A stretch of 64,000 nucleotides of DNA from Allopusillimonas ginsengisoli (GTDB taxonomy: Bacteria; Pseudomonadota; Gammaproteobacteria; Burkholderiales; Burkholderiaceae_B): assembly GCA_005239165.1 (NCBI GenBank), contig RAPG01000002.1, positions 186,001 to 250,000 of the forward strand, read 5' to 3'. The position numbers and the translations under genes are program-made. Positions 8,934 through 20,045 of the stretch are shown in pieces (the first letter of the stretch is position 1; each line of letters begins with the position of its first letter). The notes below the pieces were generated by a model. That model made no database searches. It was given only the letters and a program-made list of their open reading frames with translations, and was not told the DNA's origin.

Positions 8934-11375
8934 TCAGTTGCGCACGGGCTTGCCCGTTTTCAGCATGCCGGTAATGCGCTCCTGGGTTTTGGGGTGGACC
9001 AGCAGTTCAAGAAAGGCGTCGCGCTCGTGTTTGAGCATCCATGCTTCATCCACCAGCGAGCCGGGGTCTACATCGCCCCCGCACATAACTTGCGCTACCT
9101 TGCCGGCCACCAGGTAATCATGGTCTGAAATAAAGCCGCCTACCTTCATATTGACCAGCTGCGCCTTGAGTGTGGCAATGCCGTCGCGCCCGGCCACCGG
9201 GAAAAGCCGGGCCATGGGAGCGCGCCAGCCTGATTGTGCCATGGCATGTGCCACACGCGTGGCTACGTACAACAGTTCATGCCGGTTCATGACAATGGGA
9301 TCAGACGGCAGGAGGTAGCCGATTTCTTTTGCTTCTAGTGCCGATGCGGAAACCCGGGCAGTGGCCACGCCCAGTGCAAAACGTTTCAGGTACGCCAGCA
9401 GGGGTGCGTCAGGCGCGCCCAAGGCCTGCAACTCGGCGGCACGCCGCGCGCAATAGGTAAGCCCACCGGCTCCTGGAACCAGGCCTATGCCTGCCTCAAC
9501 CAGACCGATATAGGTTTCAAAATGCGCCACCCGGGCCGCGCAATGCACCGAGAGCTCGCAACCACCACCCAGCGCCAGCCCGGCAACCGCCGCAACAACA
9601 GGCACCTGGGCATAACGCACACGCATAACCATGTCTTGCATTTCTTGCTCTATGGGCTCTACCGCCTGCGCGCCACCCTGCTCGAACACAGGCAACAGGG
9701 CTTTGAGGTCGGCACCCGCCGAGAAGGGGTCGTCAGACTGGCCTATGACCAGGGCACTGTAAGAGGCTTCGGCAAGATCGACCGCGTGCATTACGCCCCG
9801 CACCACATCGGGGCTGAGCGTATGCATTTTGGTCTTGAAGGAAACGATGAGTACATCCTGAGGATGGGGATCAGCCAGCGTCCAGCAGCGCACGGCGTCG
9901 TTTTCATAAACCACATTCTGCGCAAGGCTGTCGCCTTCACCCACCAGGCGCGGTGCCCCAATCTGCCTTGCGTACACGGGCAGCTGACTGCGCCCCTGAA
10001 AGCGCCCGGTGCGAGGGTTCCAGGAACCTTGCGGGGTATGCACGCCTTGTGCTTCCCACACCGGCCCCTCAGTAACCCATGACGGCAAGGGTGCATCGGA
10101 AAGCGTCTTGCCCGCTTTGATGTCGTCGGCGATCCAGCCGGCAACCTCGCGCCAGCCCGCCGCCTGCCAGATTTCGAAGGGGCCCTGGGCGTGGCCAAAG
10201 CCCCATTTCATGGCTAGATCAATATGTGCTGCGGTATCGGCGATGTCCGCAAGATGGACGGCGCTGTAATGAAAGCTGTCACGCAAAATTGCCCATAAAA
10301 ATTGCGCTTCGGGCTGATCAGAGTCGTGCAAGGCCTTCAGCCTCTTGGCCGGGTTGCGTTCGGCCAGAATGGCGGCAACCGCCTCACTGGCATGAGCACC
10401 CCCAGGCACGTATTCTTGTTTGGCCGGGTCAAGCCGCAAAATGGCCTTGCCTTCTTTGCGGTAAAAGCCTGCCCCGGTCTTTTGGCCCAGCGCGCCTTTT
10501 TCAATAAGCGCGGTCAGCACCGCGGGTTCGGCAAAGTGGGCACGAAAAGGGTCATCGGGCAACTGGTCGCGCATGGTTCCAATGACATGCGCCAGGGTAT
10601 CAAGACCGACGACGTCGGCGGTACGGAATGTGCCCGATTTTGCGCGGCCCAGCCTCGTGCCGGTGAGGTCATCTACCAGGTCGTAAGACAGCCCGTATTT
10701 GTCAGCCTGTATAAACGTGGACAGCATGCCGAACACGCCAATGCGGTTGCCTACAAAGTTGGGGGTGTCTTTGGCACGCACCACGCTTTTGCCCAGCTGC
10801 GACACCAGAAAGGTTTCTAGCACGTCGAGCAGTGCCGGGTCTGTCGCCTCGGTAGGTATAAGCTCTACCAGCGGCATATAACGCGGCGGGTTGAAAAAAT
10901 GAACACCACAATATCGACGCCTCTCGCCTTCGGGCAGTGAGTTAGACAGTTCGGTTATCGACAGCCCCGATGTATTGCTGGCAATCATGGTATCTGGGCC
11001 AATAGCGGGGGCCAGCTTTTGATACAGGTCGCGCTTCCAGTCCAGGCGTTCGGCAATGGCTTCGATGACCAGATCGCAGCCGGCCAGCAGGCCGAGGTCG
11101 TCATCGTAATTGGCGGGTGTAATGAGGTCGGCCAGATCTGGCGCACCAAGAGGCGCGGGCTTGAGCTTTTTCAGCTGAGCAATGGCCCGCACCACGTTGG
11201 CGTTTTTATCGCCCTCTTTGGCGGCCAGGTCAAACAGCACCACGGGCACGCCCGCATTGACGCAATGGGCGGCAATCTGCGCCCCCATAACACCCGCGCC
11301 GCACACGGCAACTTTGCGTATATGCTGACGCGCATTCTGACCTGCGCCTGAAACTGGATCAATACTGGACTGCAT
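8934..11375 (-). CDS. Bifunctional 3-hydroxyacyl-CoA dehydrogenase / enoyl-CoA hydratase (FadN type)
   Basis: 813 residues. The domain order is 3-hydroxyacyl-CoA dehydrogenase first (KVAVCGAGVMGAQIAAHCV near residue 22, then SNTSGLSI and HFFNPPRYMPLVELIP) and a crotonase domain at the C-terminal end (AGADLKALLP, AGLALGGGCELSVHCAARV, GLVPGAGGLTY). This order is that of Bacillus FadN and its betaproteobacterial relatives and the reverse of E. coli FadB/FadJ. It hydrates 2-enoyl-CoA and oxidises the 3-hydroxyacyl-CoA. ATG at 11375 follows GGAGAAAGCGCT; the open frame reaching 11576 lacks such a site and adds no domain. Co-transcribed with the thiolase. Confidence 0.92.
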   Translation of the reverse strand: MQSSIDPVSGAGQNARQHIRKVAVCGAGVMGAQIAAHCVNAGVPVVLFDLAAKEGDKNANVVRAIAQLKKLKPAPLGAPDLADLITPANYDDDLGLLAGCDLVIEAIAERLDWKRDLYQKLAPAIGPDTMIASNTSGLSITELSNSLPEGERRRYCGVHFFNPPRYMPLVELIPTEATDPALLDVLETFLVSQLGKSVVRAKDTPNFVGNRIGVFGMLSTFIQADKYGLSYDLVDDLTGTRLGRAKSGTFRTADVVGLDTLAHVIGTMRDQLPDDPFRAHFAEPAVLTALIEKGALGQKTGAGFYRKEGKAILRLDPAKQEYVPGGAHASEAVAAILAERNPAKRLKALHDSDQPEAQFLWAILRDSFHYSAVHLADIADTAAHIDLAMKWGFGHAQGPFEIWQAAGWREVAGWIADDIKAGKTLSDAPLPSWVTEGPVWEAQGVHTPQGSWNPRTGRFQGRSQLPVYARQIGAPRLVGEGDSLAQNVVYENDAVRCWTLADPHPQDVLIVSFKTKMHTLSPDVVRGVMHAVDLAEASYSALVIGQSDDPFSAGADLKALLPVFEQGGAQAVEPIEQEMQDMVMRVRYAQVPVVAAVAGLALGGGCELSVHCAARVAHFETYIGLVEAGIGLVPGAGGLTYCARRAAELQALGAPDAPLLAYLKRFALGVATARVSASALEAKEIGYLLPSDPIVMNRHELLYVATRVAHAMAQSGWRAPMARLFPVAGRDGIATLKAQLVNMKVGGFISDHDYLVAGKVAQVMCGGDVDPGSLVDEAWMLKHERDAFLELLVHPKTQERITGMLKTGKPVRN

Positions 11376-11600
11376 AGCGCTTTCTCCATGGGAAGTGGGT
11401 CTGTGTTGCCGGGGCCCTGTTGCTGACGCTGCAATACACGGTTTGTGTACCGCCACTTGCAGCCGGCCCGGCCTCCATGCTTGCGGCGGCACGCTTTCTT
11501 GGCCAGAAAACGTAGCTGCGCGCATACACTCAGGATAGTGGATGTGGCCACAGCCTGCACGCGTTAAACTACACATTCAACAACATAGATCAAACTTTAC

Positions 11601-12320
11601 ATGGCGCGTCTGCCCCGTCTCTATGCACCCGATGTCCCACAGCTTGTGCAGGCAGAATTCGCGCAACCCCTTGCCGCAGCATCAGACCCCACACCTCTTA
11701 TCCACCTGAACAGGCTGCAAGAATGGCTGCAGCGCGATGCGCGCGAACTGCATGTGGCGCTGCACGGCTGGCTGCTTTTAAACGACCGCATCACTCTGCT
11801 TGCCACGCCGCCAGACCGCCAGGCTTTGTCACGCCTTATGCAGGCATTGGGCCGGCGCATAGCGGCTGGCATACGCCACGGGCGTGTATACAAAGGCCGT
11901 TACCGCAGCGCACTCATAGAACCGGGGCGTTGGGTGTTGCCCAGCCTGGTGTGGCTTGAAACCCTGCCGGTTCAGCTGCATTACGCCGACAAGCCCGGCG
12001 CCTGGCCTTGGTCGTCGGCCGCCGCCCACACGGGCAGCGACGCCGCCTTTGCCCACGTGCTGTCCGATCACCCTGACTACTGGCATACGGGTAACACGCC
12101 TTTTGACCGCCAGGCCAATTACCGTAAGCTGCTGGAGCACGGGCTGGCCTCGTCGCAAATCGAGCGCATTGAGCAAGCTCTTTTCGGCCAATGGGCTCTG
12201 GCTGAAGATGATTTTCTTCACACCCTGAAAACACGCGCCACACGGCGCACCTCGCCGGCGCCCCGGGGCAGGCCCCGCAAAACGCCGGCCGCCGCTGTCA
12301 CGTCAGAGTCTTCTTCCTGA
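11601..12320 (+). CDS. RAYT-like (Y1 transposase family) protein lacking catalytic residues
   Basis: 239 residues related to REP-associated tyrosine transposases: N-terminal LPRLYAPDVPQLVQ, a central RHGRVYKGRYRSALIE corresponding to the family's W.RRY region, and AWPWSSAAAHTG corresponding to the conserved PWSS. Where active members have the HUH metal-binding motif (typically NHVHLLVTP) this protein has NDRITLLATP at residues 61-70, so both histidines are replaced. At the catalytic tyrosine position (YIELNPV in relatives) it has WLETLPV, with Trp118. It is therefore unlikely to cut DNA and may be a domesticated DNA- or RNA-binding protein. The C-terminus is basic. From memory, similar genes sit upstream of gltB in other Alcaligenaceae. 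Confidence 0.75.
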   Translation: MARLPRLYAPDVPQLVQAEFAQPLAAASDPTPLIHLNRLQEWLQRDARELHVALHGWLLLNDRITLLATPPDRQALSRLMQALGRRIAAGIRHGRVYKGRYRSALIEPGRWVLPSLVWLETLPVQLHYADKPGAWPWSSAAAHTGSDAAFAHVLSDHPDYWHTGNTPFDRQANYRKLLEHGLASSQIERIEQALFGQWALAEDDFLHTLKTRATRRTSPAPRGRPRKTPAAAVTSESSS

Positions 12321-12952
12321 TTTGCTGCCCGAGAGACAGTGGCGGGCCTGCCACTTCGGGTTTTGCAGGCTTGTTCTCTGTGACATAGCTGCGGTCTTGT
12401 CATTTCAGGTTTTGCATCTTTGCTCTTTGTGACATGGCTGCGGTACTTCCACCTCAGGTTTTTCATGTTTGCTCTCTTTTACATGGCTGCGGTCCCGTCA
12501 TGGCAGATTCTGCCTCCTCGCTCTCTGCAAAACGGCTTCGGTTCAGCGCATTAAGGCCAAGCGCGACACACTTAGCTCACGTACACATGTGCGATATAGA
12601 TGTGATTTTCGCCCAGCAACCAAGGAGAGCGGCAGGTCGGGCTGCCGCTGTGCTCGCTGTCGGCTCGTGGCTAGGCGAGACCGACAAAGACTGTAAAAAT
12701 GCTGCCCTGCAGCAACATATCAAAATAATTTTAAAGAAAACCGGCAAAGGTTTTCAGACCTGCCGACTCTCTCAAGAATAGGGTCATTCTTTTTTTAGCT
12801 AAATATCAGGGTTTTAAATACGTCCCTATTTATAAAAATAAAAATATGGCCTATCTAAAATAAGGGTCAAACCCTTATATTTTTTACTTGCGCGATGGGT
12901 CTGATGGCGCTATTTTTCTACTCTTGCTTACGCTTTTTCACATGAGCCCGCC
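12321..12952. promoter_or_regulatory. gltB upstream region with inverted repeats
   Basis: 632 bp without a supported gene. Its left third is the 49-bp repeat array. The right part (about 12720-12900) is strikingly AT-rich compared with its surroundings and should carry the gltBD promoter. A 7-bp inverted repeat (GAAAACC 12736-12742, GGTTTTC 12749-12755) and a second one (TAAGGGT 12861-12867, ACCCTTA 12871-12877) stand out, and AGGGT also occurs near 12781 and 12809. The second palindrome, about 75 bp before the start codon, is a candidate operator for a regulator of glutamate synthase. Confidence 0.5.
12359..12505. repeat. 49-bp tandem repeat, three units, diverged flanks
   Basis: Three head-to-tail units of exactly 49 bp: 12359-12407, 12408-12456 and 12457-12505. 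Each starts GGTTTTGCA or a close variant, has a shared core GACATGGCTGCGGT or close variant, and ends near TCA. A more diverged copy follows to about 12545 and a still weaker one precedes from about 12310. The period is not a multiple of three and no gene lies here. It occupies the gap between the RAYT-like gene and gltB, together with an AT-rich stretch. Confidence 0.8.
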
Positions 12953-15900
12953 ATGACAGACGCCGCCATCCACAGCGCCCTCCCCCAGCCCTGTCCGCCT
13001 TCTGACCAGCCCCCTCGCACGCGGGCTCCAGAGGCCCAGGGCCTTTACCACCCCAGTAATGAGCACGACGCCTGTGGCGTGGGTTTTGTTGCTCATATCA
13101 AAGGGGGCAAAAGCCATGCCGTCATACAGCAAGGCCTCAAAATCCTTGAAAACCTCGACCATCGCGGGGCCGTAGGTGCTGATGAGCTCATGGGCGATGG
13201 CGCCGGCATTCTTATACAGATTCCTGACGCGCTTTATCGTGAAGACCTGGTCTCACAGGGCGTGCACCTGCCGCCGCCCGACGAGTACGGCGTCGCCATG
13301 GTTTTTCTTCCCAAAGAAACCGCGTCACGCCTGGCCTGTCAGCAAGAGCTGGAACGCGCTGTACGCGACGAGGGGCAGGTTGTACTAGGCTGGCGCGATG
13401 TGCCCGTTGATCATGACATGCCCATGTCGCCTACAGTACGGGCCTGTGCGCCCGTTATCCGCCAGCTTTTCATTGGCCGCGGGCCCGACATCATGGTGCC
13501 CGACGCCCTTGAGCGCAAACTGTATGTCATTCGCAAAACAGCCAGCCATGCCATACAGCGCATGCAGCTGGCCCATGGCCAAGAATACTTTGTACCCTCC
13601 ATCTCGGTACGCACGGTAGTCTACAAAGGCCTGCTGCTTGCCAACCAGGTGGGCAGCTACTACCGCGATCTGGCCGATAGCCGTGCGGTCTCGGCCCTGG
13701 CGCTGGTGCACCAGCGGTTTTCTACCAACACCTTTCCGGCCTGGCCGCTGGCTCACCCTTATCGCATGATCGCCCACAACGGCGAAATCAACACCGTCAA
13801 GGGTAATTTCAACTGGCTGCGCGCACGTGAAGGCGCCATGCACTCGGCCGTACTGGGCGAAGATCTGGCCAAGCTGTACCCCATCGTCTACGAAGGGCAG
13901 TCAGACACTGCCACCTTCGACAATTGCCTTGAGCTGCTGGTGATGTCGGGGTACTCACTGGCGCACGCCATGATGATGATGATTCCCGAAGCCTGGGAAC
14001 AGCACGCCACCATGGACGAAAACCGCCGTGCATTCTATGAATACCATGCGGCCATGATGGAGCCCTGGGATGGCCCGGCCGCCGTGGTGTTTACCGATGG
14101 CCGCCAGATCGGCGCCACGCTTGACCGCAACGGCCTGCGTCCGGCCCGCTACCTGATCACCGACGATGACATGGTGGTTCTGGCCTCTGAGGCCGGTACG
14201 CTGCAAATACCCGAGCACCGTATTGTCAAAAAATGGCGTTTGCAACCGGGCAAAATGTTTCTCATCGACCTGGAACAGGCCCGCATTATTGACGACGCTG
14301 AAATCAAGTCGCAACTGGCCAATGAGCGCCCATACCGGCAATGGATTGAACGCCTGCGTCTCAAGCTAGAATCGCTGCCTTCACACCATCTGGAAGAGCC
14401 TGCCCGCAAGCAGGTGGCGCTGCTTGATCGCCAGCAGGCGTTTGGCTGGACTGAAGAAGACTTCAAGTTCGTGCTGCTGCCCATGGCGGCCAATGGCGAA
14501 GAGGCTATTGGGTCTATGGGCAACGACGCGCCCATGGCCGTGCTGTCTGACAAGGCCAAACCTTTTTACAACTATTTTCGTCAGCTTTTTGCCCAGGTTA
14601 CCAACCCACCCATAGATTCCATACGCGAACAAATGGTGATGTCGCTGGTGTCGTTTATTGGCCCCAAGCCTAACCTGCTGGATATCAACAACGTCAACCC
14701 GCCCCTGCGCATAGAGATGTCACAGCCGGTGCTTGATTTTGCCGCCATGGCGCAAATTCGCCATATTGCAAAAATAACGTCTGACAAATTCCGCAGCTTT
14801 GAGCTTGACATTACCTACCCTGTAAGCTGGGGCCGGGAGGGCATAGAAGCCTGTATTGCGGCGCTGTGCTCCCAGGCTGCCGACGCCGTACGCAGCGGCT
14901 ACAACATCCTGATCATCACCGACCGCAATGTCGATGCCGATCATGTGGCCATACCCGCACTGCTAGCCACTTCGGCCATACACCTGCACCTGATCCGTGC
15001 AGGGCTGCGCACACGCGGCGGCCTGGTGGTGGAAACCGGCTCGGCCCGCGAAGTACACCATTTCGCTCTGCTGGGTGGTTACGGGGCCGAAGCGGTACAC
15101 CCCTACCTGGCGCTGGAATCACTTGCCAGCCTGCCCCAGCCTGACAAAGCCATAGCCAACTACATCAAGGCCATAGGCAAGGGCCTGAACAAGGTCATGT
15201 CGAAAATGGGCATTTCGACATATATGTCGTATACCGGCGCGCAGATTTTCGAGGCCGTGGGCCTGAGCTCAAACCTGATCAACAAGTACTTTACCGGCAC
15301 CTCCAGCAATATCGAGGGCATAGGCATTTTTCAGGTTGCCGAAGAGGCGCTGAAAGCGCACAAGGCGGCATTCAGTGACGACCCCGTGCTGGAGCACGCC
15401 CTTGACGCAGGCGGTGACTATGCATGGCGCGTGCGCGGAGAGGCCCATATGTGGACGCCTGACTCCATCGCCAAATTGCAGCACTCCACCCGCGCCAACA
15501 GTTACAGCACCTACAAAGAATACGCTCAGCTCATTAATGACCAATCACGCCGCCACATGACATTGCGCGGGCTGTTTGAGTTCAAGGTTGACCCGGCGCA
15601 GGCTATTGCGCTTAGCGACGTTGAGCCGGCCAGCGAGATCGTCAAGCGCTTTGCGACGGGCGCCATGTCACTGGGTTCGATTTCAACCGAGGCGCACACC
15701 GTGATGGCTGTGGCCATGAACCGTATCGGTGGTAAATCTAACACCGGCGAAGGCGGGGAAGACGACCTGCGCTATCGCGACGAATTGCGGGCCGGCAAGC
15801 CCACCGTACGCAAAGGCGACACCCTGGCCAAGCTGCTGGGCGCAGACCGCATCGAGGCAGACATACCCCTGGCCGAAGGCGATTCGCTGCGCTCGCGCAT

Positions 15901-17689
15901 CAAGCAGGTAGCCTCGGGGCGCTTTGGCGTGTCGGCCGAATACCTCAGCAGCGCCGATCAGATCCAGATCAAAATGGCGCAAGGCGCCAAACCCGGCGAA
16001 GGCGGTCAGCTTCCGGGCCATAAAGTGTCCGAGTACATCGCCAAGCTGCGCTATTCAGTGCCGGGGGTGGGCCTGATTTCGCCCCCGCCGCACCATGACA
16101 TCTACTCTATCGAAGACCTGGCGCAACTTATTCATGACCTGAAAAACGTCAACCCCAGGGCGTCTATTTCAGTGAAGCTGGTGTCGGAAGTGGGCGTGGG
16201 CACAGTAGCAACCGGTGTGGCCAAGGCCAAAGCCGACCATGTGGTCATTGCCGGACACGATGGCGGCACAGGCGCTTCGCCGGTTTCGTCCATCAAGCAC
16301 GCGGGTACACCCTGGGAGCTTGGGCTGGCTGAAGCGCAGCAAACCCTGCTGCTTAACAACCTGCGCAGCCGCATACGGGTACAGGCCGACGGCCAGATGA
16401 AAACCGGCCGCGACGTGGCCATCGCCGCGCTGCTGGGTGCCGATGAGGTGGGCTTTGCCACCGCGCCACTGGTTGTGGAAGGCTGCATCATGATGCGCAA
16501 ATGCCATCTGAATACCTGCCCGGTCGGCGTGGCCACGCAAGACCCGGTGCTGCGCAAGAAGTTTCAGGGCAAGCCCGAGTACGTGGTTAATTTTTTCTTC
16601 TTTGTGGCCGAAGAGGTGCGTGAAATTATGGCGCAGCTGGGTATCCGCCGCTTTGATGACCTGATAGGCCGCACTGATCTGCTCGACACGCGCCAGGGTA
16701 TAGAACACTGGAAGGCGCGCGGGCTGGATTTCAGCCGCGTTTTTCATGCGGTCGAGTCTGACGATGACCGGCACCAGACCGCCACCCAGGATCATGGTCT
16801 GGCCAACGCCCTTGATCACCAGTTAATCGAACGCTGCAGGCCCGCCCTCGATCATGGCGAAAAGGTGTCGTTTATTACCCCGGTGCGCAACCGCAACCGC
16901 ACAATAGGGGCCATGCTTTCGGGTGTGGTCGCGACCCGGTACGGTCACGAGGGCTTGCCTGACGACACCATACACATACAGTGCAACGGGTCTGCAGGGC
17001 AGAGCTTTGCGGCCTTTCTGGCGCACGGCATTACGCTGGACCTCGTGGGCGAAGCCAATGATTATGTTGGCAAAGGCCTGTCGGGCGGACGCATTATTGT
17101 GCGCTCTCCCAATGACTTTCGCGGCTATGGCCCAGACCACATCATTATCGGCAACACGGCACTTTACGGCGCGCTGTCGGGCGAAGCCTACTTTGGCGGC
17201 GTCGCGGGCGAACGCTTTGCCGTACGCAATTCGGGGGCCGTCACTGTGGTTGAAGGCACCGGCGATCACGGCTGCGAATACATGACGGGTGGCACGGTGG
17301 CGGTGCTGGGGGCCACAGGCCGCAACTTCGCCGCCGGCATGTCGGGCGGCGTGGCCTATGTCTGGGACCCTGACAACACCTTCCATCAGCAGTGCAATTT
17401 ATCCATGGTAGAGCTCGAACGTGTGGTTCCAGACGCGCAGCAGCGTGAAGAGGGCAACATAGCCGCCTGGCACAGCCGCACGCGCGAAAGCGAGCGCGAC
17501 ACTGACGAAGCCATTTTGCGCAGCATGATAGAAAACCACTACCGCCACACCGGAAGCTTCCGTGCGCGTGACATTCTGGGTAACTGGAACAGCGCCCGCA
17601 CCACTTTCGTCAAGGTCATGCCCATTGAGTATCGGCGCGCCCTCGGCGAAATGTGGCGCGCCAGCCAACCCCAACCAATTGCTGCCTGA
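12953..17689 (+). CDS. gltB: Glutamate synthase (NADPH) large subunit
   Basis: 1578 residues, full length. The subunit takes the amide nitrogen of glutamine and transfers it to 2-oxoglutarate. A class II amidotransferase domain begins at Cys41 ([11 protein letters not shown]), so the first 40 residues should be a cleaved propeptide. Then come the central and FMN-binding synthase domains ([40 protein letters not shown]), the 3Fe-4S cluster cysteines in [15 protein letters not shown], and the C-terminal beta-helix GXXGXXXG domain. The first ATG has no clear Shine-Dalgarno site. It is followed 10 bp later by gltD, with which it forms the alpha-beta holoenzyme. Confidence 0.97.
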   Translation: MTDAAIHSALPQPCPPSDQPPRTRAPEAQGLYHPSNEHDACGVGFVAHIKGGKSHAVIQQGLKILENLDHRGAVGADELMGDGAGILIQIPDALYREDLVSQGVHLPPPDEYGVAMVFLPKETASRLACQQELERAVRDEGQVVLGWRDVPVDHDMPMSPTVRACAPVIRQLFIGRGPDIMVPDALERKLYVIRKTASHAIQRMQLAHGQEYFVPSISVRTVVYKGLLLANQVGSYYRDLADSRAVSALALVHQRFSTNTFPAWPLAHPYRMIAHNGEINTVKGNFNWLRAREGAMHSAVLGEDLAKLYPIVYEGQSDTATFDNCLELLVMSGYSLAHAMMMMIPEAWEQHATMDENRRAFYEYHAAMMEPWDGPAAVVFTDGRQIGATLDRNGLRPARYLITDDDMVVLASEAGTLQIPEHRIVKKWRLQPGKMFLIDLEQARIIDDAEIKSQLANERPYRQWIERLRLKLESLPSHHLEEPARKQVALLDRQQAFGWTEEDFKFVLLPMAANGEEAIGSMGNDAPMAVLSDKAKPFYNYFRQLFAQVTNPPIDSIREQMVMSLVSFIGPKPNLLDINNVNPPLRIEMSQPVLDFAAMAQIRHIAKITSDKFRSFELDITYPVSWGREGIEACIAALCSQAADAVRSGYNILIITDRNVDADHVAIPALLATSAIHLHLIRAGLRTRGGLVVETGSAREVHHFALLGGYGAEAVHPYLALESLASLPQPDKAIANYIKAIGKGLNKVMSKMGISTYMSYTGAQIFEAVGLSSNLINKYFTGTSSNIEGIGIFQVAEEALKAHKAAFSDDPVLEHALDAGGDYAWRVRGEAHMWTPDSIAKLQHSTRANSYSTYKEYAQLINDQSRRHMTLRGLFEFKVDPAQAIALSDVEPASEIVKRFATGAMSLGSISTEAHTVMAVAMNRIGGKSNTGEGGEDDLRYRDELRAGKPTVRKGDTLAKLLGADRIEADIPLAEGDSLRSRIKQVASGRFGVSAEYLSSADQIQIKMAQGAKPGEGGQLPGHKVSEYIAKLRYSVPGVGLISPPPHHDIYSIEDLAQLIHDLKNVNPRASISVKLVSEVGVGTVATGVAKAKADHVVIAGHDGGTGASPVSSIKHAGTPWELGLAEAQQTLLLNNLRSRIRVQADGQMKTGRDVAIAALLGADEVGFATAPLVVEGCIMMRKCHLNTCPVGVATQDPVLRKKFQGKPEYVVNFFFFVAEEVREIMAQLGIRRFDDLIGRTDLLDTRQGIEHWKARGLDFSRVFHAVESDDDRHQTATQDHGLANALDHQLIERCRPALDHGEKVSFITPVRNRNRTIGAMLSGVVATRYGHEGLPDDTIHIQCNGSAGQSFAAFLAHGITLDLVGEANDYVGKGLSGGRIIVRSPNDFRGYGPDHIIIGNTALYGALSGEAYFGGVAGERFAVRNSGAVTVVEGTGDHGCEYMTGGTVAVLGATGRNFAAGMSGGVAYVWDPDNTFHQQCNLSMVELERVVPDAQQREEGNIAAWHSRTRESERDTDEAILRSMIENHYRHTGSFRARDILGNWNSARTTFVKVMPIEYRRALGEMWRASQPQPIAA

Positions 17690-17699
17690 GGACAATATC

Positions 17700-19163
17700 A
17701 TGGGCAAAATTACCGGCTTCATGGAATTTGAACGCGTCAGCGAGAGCTACGAGGCGCCCAAAGCCCGCCTGAAACACTGGCGCGAATTCGTCGCCCCGCT
17801 GACTGACAGCGAGGCCAAGCAACAAGGTGCCCGCTGCATGGACTGCGGCATACCTTTTTGCAGCAACGGCTGCCCGGTCAATAACATCATCCCCGACTGG
17901 AATGACCTGGTTTACCGGCAAGACTGGCAGCAGGCGCTGGCGGTGCTGCATTCCACCAACAATTTCCCCGAGTTTACCGGCCGGGTGTGCCCGGCACCCT
18001 GCGAAACCGCCTGTACGCTCAATATCAACAGCGACGCGGTGGGCATCAAGTCGATTGAGCACGCCATCATCGACAAGGGGTGGCAACAGGGGTGGGTGCT
18101 GCCGCAGCCTCCCCGTCGCAAAACGGGCAAAAAAGTGGCTGTGGTGGGTTCGGGGCCGTCTGGTCTGGCCTGCGCCCAGCAACTGGCACGCGCGGGCCAC
18201 TCGGTGACCGTATTCGAGAAAAGCAACCGTATCGGAGGCCTGCTGCGCTACGGCATCCCCGATTTCAAACTGGAAAAAGCCCATATTGACCGCAGGCTGG
18301 CCCAGATGGAAGCCGAAGGCGTTACGTTCTGCCCCTCGACCTATGTGGGCGAGGCAGAACACGCGTCTGACGGACTCACCGTACGCACGGCAGCGTCTCT
18401 GCATGAAGAGTTCGACGCCATTGTGCTGGCCGGCGGCGCTGAAACGCCTCGCGACCTTCCCGTACCCGGGCGCGAGCTGGCAGGCGTGCATTTCGCCATG
18501 GATTTTCTTACCCAGCAGAACAAGGCCAGCAATGGCGACCGGCTGGCCAGCCAGCTCACGGCCAAGGGCAAACATGTCATTGTGATTGGCGGCGGCGACA
18601 CAGGGTCAGACTGCGTAGGCACCAGCAACCGGCAGGGCGCTGCTTCCGTTACACAGTTCGAACTGATGTCACGCCTGCCTGATGTCGAGAACAAAGCCCT
18701 TACCTGGCCTTACTGGCCAGCCAGACTGCGCACATCGTCTTCGCATGTAGAAGGCTGCGAGCGTGACTGGGCGGTCATGACCAAGTCATTCGAGGGTAAA
18801 AACGGCCAGGTACAGAAACTGATCGCCGCCCGCGTAGAGTGGTACTGCGACAAGGTAACCGGCCAGCTCAAGATGCGCGAAGTCGAAGGCTCGCAGTTCG
18901 AACTGCAGGCTGATCTCGTTTTGCTGGCCATGGGCTTTGTGTCACCGGTAAAACAGGTGCTGGACGCCTTTGGCATTGACACCGATGCGCGGGGCAACGC
19001 GCGCGCCAACACCGATGACTATCATTGCAGCGCCGACAAGGTGTTTGCAGCCGGTGATATACGTCGCGGACAGTCTCTGGTGGTGTGGGCCATACGGGAA
19101 GGCAGGCAGTGCGCCCGCTCGGTCGATGAGTATTTAATGGGGAGCAGCGTACTTCCCCGCTAG
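17700..19163 (+). CDS. gltD: Glutamate synthase small subunit
   Basis: 487 residues. It passes electrons from NADPH through FAD and two 4Fe-4S clusters to GltB. Cluster cysteines are in [17 protein letters not shown] and CPAPCETAC; the FAD site is [16 protein letters not shown] and the NADPH site [11 protein letters not shown]. An open frame extends back to 17562 inside gltB, but ATG at 17700 follows CTGAGGACAATATC and gives the standard [11 protein letters not shown]-terminus, so it is the true start. Co-transcribed with gltB. Confidence 0.97.
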   Translation: MGKITGFMEFERVSESYEAPKARLKHWREFVAPLTDSEAKQQGARCMDCGIPFCSNGCPVNNIIPDWNDLVYRQDWQQALAVLHSTNNFPEFTGRVCPAPCETACTLNINSDAVGIKSIEHAIIDKGWQQGWVLPQPPRRKTGKKVAVVGSGPSGLACAQQLARAGHSVTVFEKSNRIGGLLRYGIPDFKLEKAHIDRRLAQMEAEGVTFCPSTYVGEAEHASDGLTVRTAASLHEEFDAIVLAGGAETPRDLPVPGRELAGVHFAMDFLTQQNKASNGDRLASQLTAKGKHVIVIGGGDTGSDCVGTSNRQGAASVTQFELMSRLPDVENKALTWPYWPARLRTSSSHVEGCERDWAVMTKSFEGKNGQVQKLIAARVEWYCDKVTGQLKMREVEGSQFELQADLVLLAMGFVSPVKQVLDAFGIDTDARGNARANTDDYHCSADKVFAAGDIRRGQSLVVWAIREGRQCARSVDEYLMGSSVLPR

Positions 19164-19217
19164 CCAAGCAGCGGCGAAAGGATACAATGCAGGGCTTACC
19201 CTAGGACTTCCCGGCAT

Positions 19218-20045
19218 ATGGACACCCAAGCTGTCAACGATTCTCTCGTGAAGTTTTCCGGCGTCTCTCTGGGCTACGGAGACTTCACAGTGCTGCAAGG
19301 CATTGACCTCGAAGTTCATCGTGGTCAGGTCGTCGCCATGATGGGCGGCTCAGGCTCAGGCAAGACCACACTGCTGCGTGCCATCACTGCACAAATTACG
19401 CCCCAGCAGGGCACCATTGAGGTGTTTGGTCAAAGTATTGCCAGCCTGGCCGGAGAGCGCCTGCGCCAAACGCGTCAGCGCATGGGCGTGCTGTTTCAGC
19501 AAGGTGCCCTGTTCACCGACCTCAACGTCTTCGAGAACGTGGCCTTTCCTTTGCGCGAGCATACTCACGTCTCAGAAAACCAGATCACTGAACGAGTGCT
19601 AGACAAACTCGAAGCCGTGGGGCTGCGCACAGCAGCTCACCTTAATATCTCCGAGATATCAGGTGGCATGGCCCGGCGGGTCGCCCTGGCGCGTGCCGTG
19701 GTGCTTGAACCCGAACTGCTGCTGTATGACGAGCCTTTCGCAGGCCTTGACCCCATCTCGCTGGGCGTTACCGCCCAGCTCATACGCAATCTTACTGATC
19801 GCCTGCAGTGCGCGTCGGTGCTTATTACGCACGACGTGGCAGAATCATTCGCCATTGCCGACCAGGTTTATATGGTGGGTCAGGGCAAGCTCATTGCCAG
19901 CGGCACGCCGCAGCATCTGTCTGACTCTCAAGACGCCTTTGTACGCCAGTTTCTTGATGGCGAGCCCGACGGCCCCATTGCGTTCAATTACCCCACGACG
20001 CCTGCCTTTACAAAGTGGCTGGGCGAACACACAGGACGCTCATGA
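19218..20045 (+). CDS. mlaF: Phospholipid-trafficking ABC transporter ATP-binding protein MlaF
   Basis: 275-residue ABC ATPase. The Walker A motif is GGSGSGKTTLL, the signature ISGGMARRVALARA and the Walker B LLLYDEPFAGLDP. The ISGGMARRV signature with adjoining mlaE and mlaD identifies the inner-membrane complex that moves phospholipids between inner and outer membranes to keep lipid asymmetry. ATG 19218 follows AGGACTTCCCGGCAT, and a TACAAT at 19183-19188 may be a -10 box. Its last bases overlap the mlaE start as ATGA. Confidence 0.94.
   Translation: MDTQAVNDSLVKFSGVSLGYGDFTVLQGIDLEVHRGQVVAMMGGSGSGKTTLLRAITAQITPQQGTIEVFGQSIASLAGERLRQTRQRMGVLFQQGALFTDLNVFENVAFPLREHTHVSENQITERVLDKLEAVGLRTAAHLNISEISGGMARRVALARAVVLEPELLLYDEPFAGLDPISLGVTAQLIRNLTDRLQCASVLITHDVAESFAIADQVYMVGQGKLIASGTPQHLSDSQDAFVRQFLDGEPDGPIAFNYPTTPAFTKWLGEHTGRS

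Noticed and set aside
11376-11576. N-terminal extension of the FadN-like protein
   Set aside because: Cys/Arg/His-rich with no signal peptide or domain; a good ribosome binding site lies before 11375.
12218-12466. Minus-strand open frame across the 49-bp repeats
   Set aside because: Its sequence is low in family-like features, the repeat period shifts the frame between units, and it overlaps the RAYT-like gene end.
17616-18575. Long minus-strand frame opposite gltD
   Set aside because: GC-rich antisense reading of a well-supported gene.
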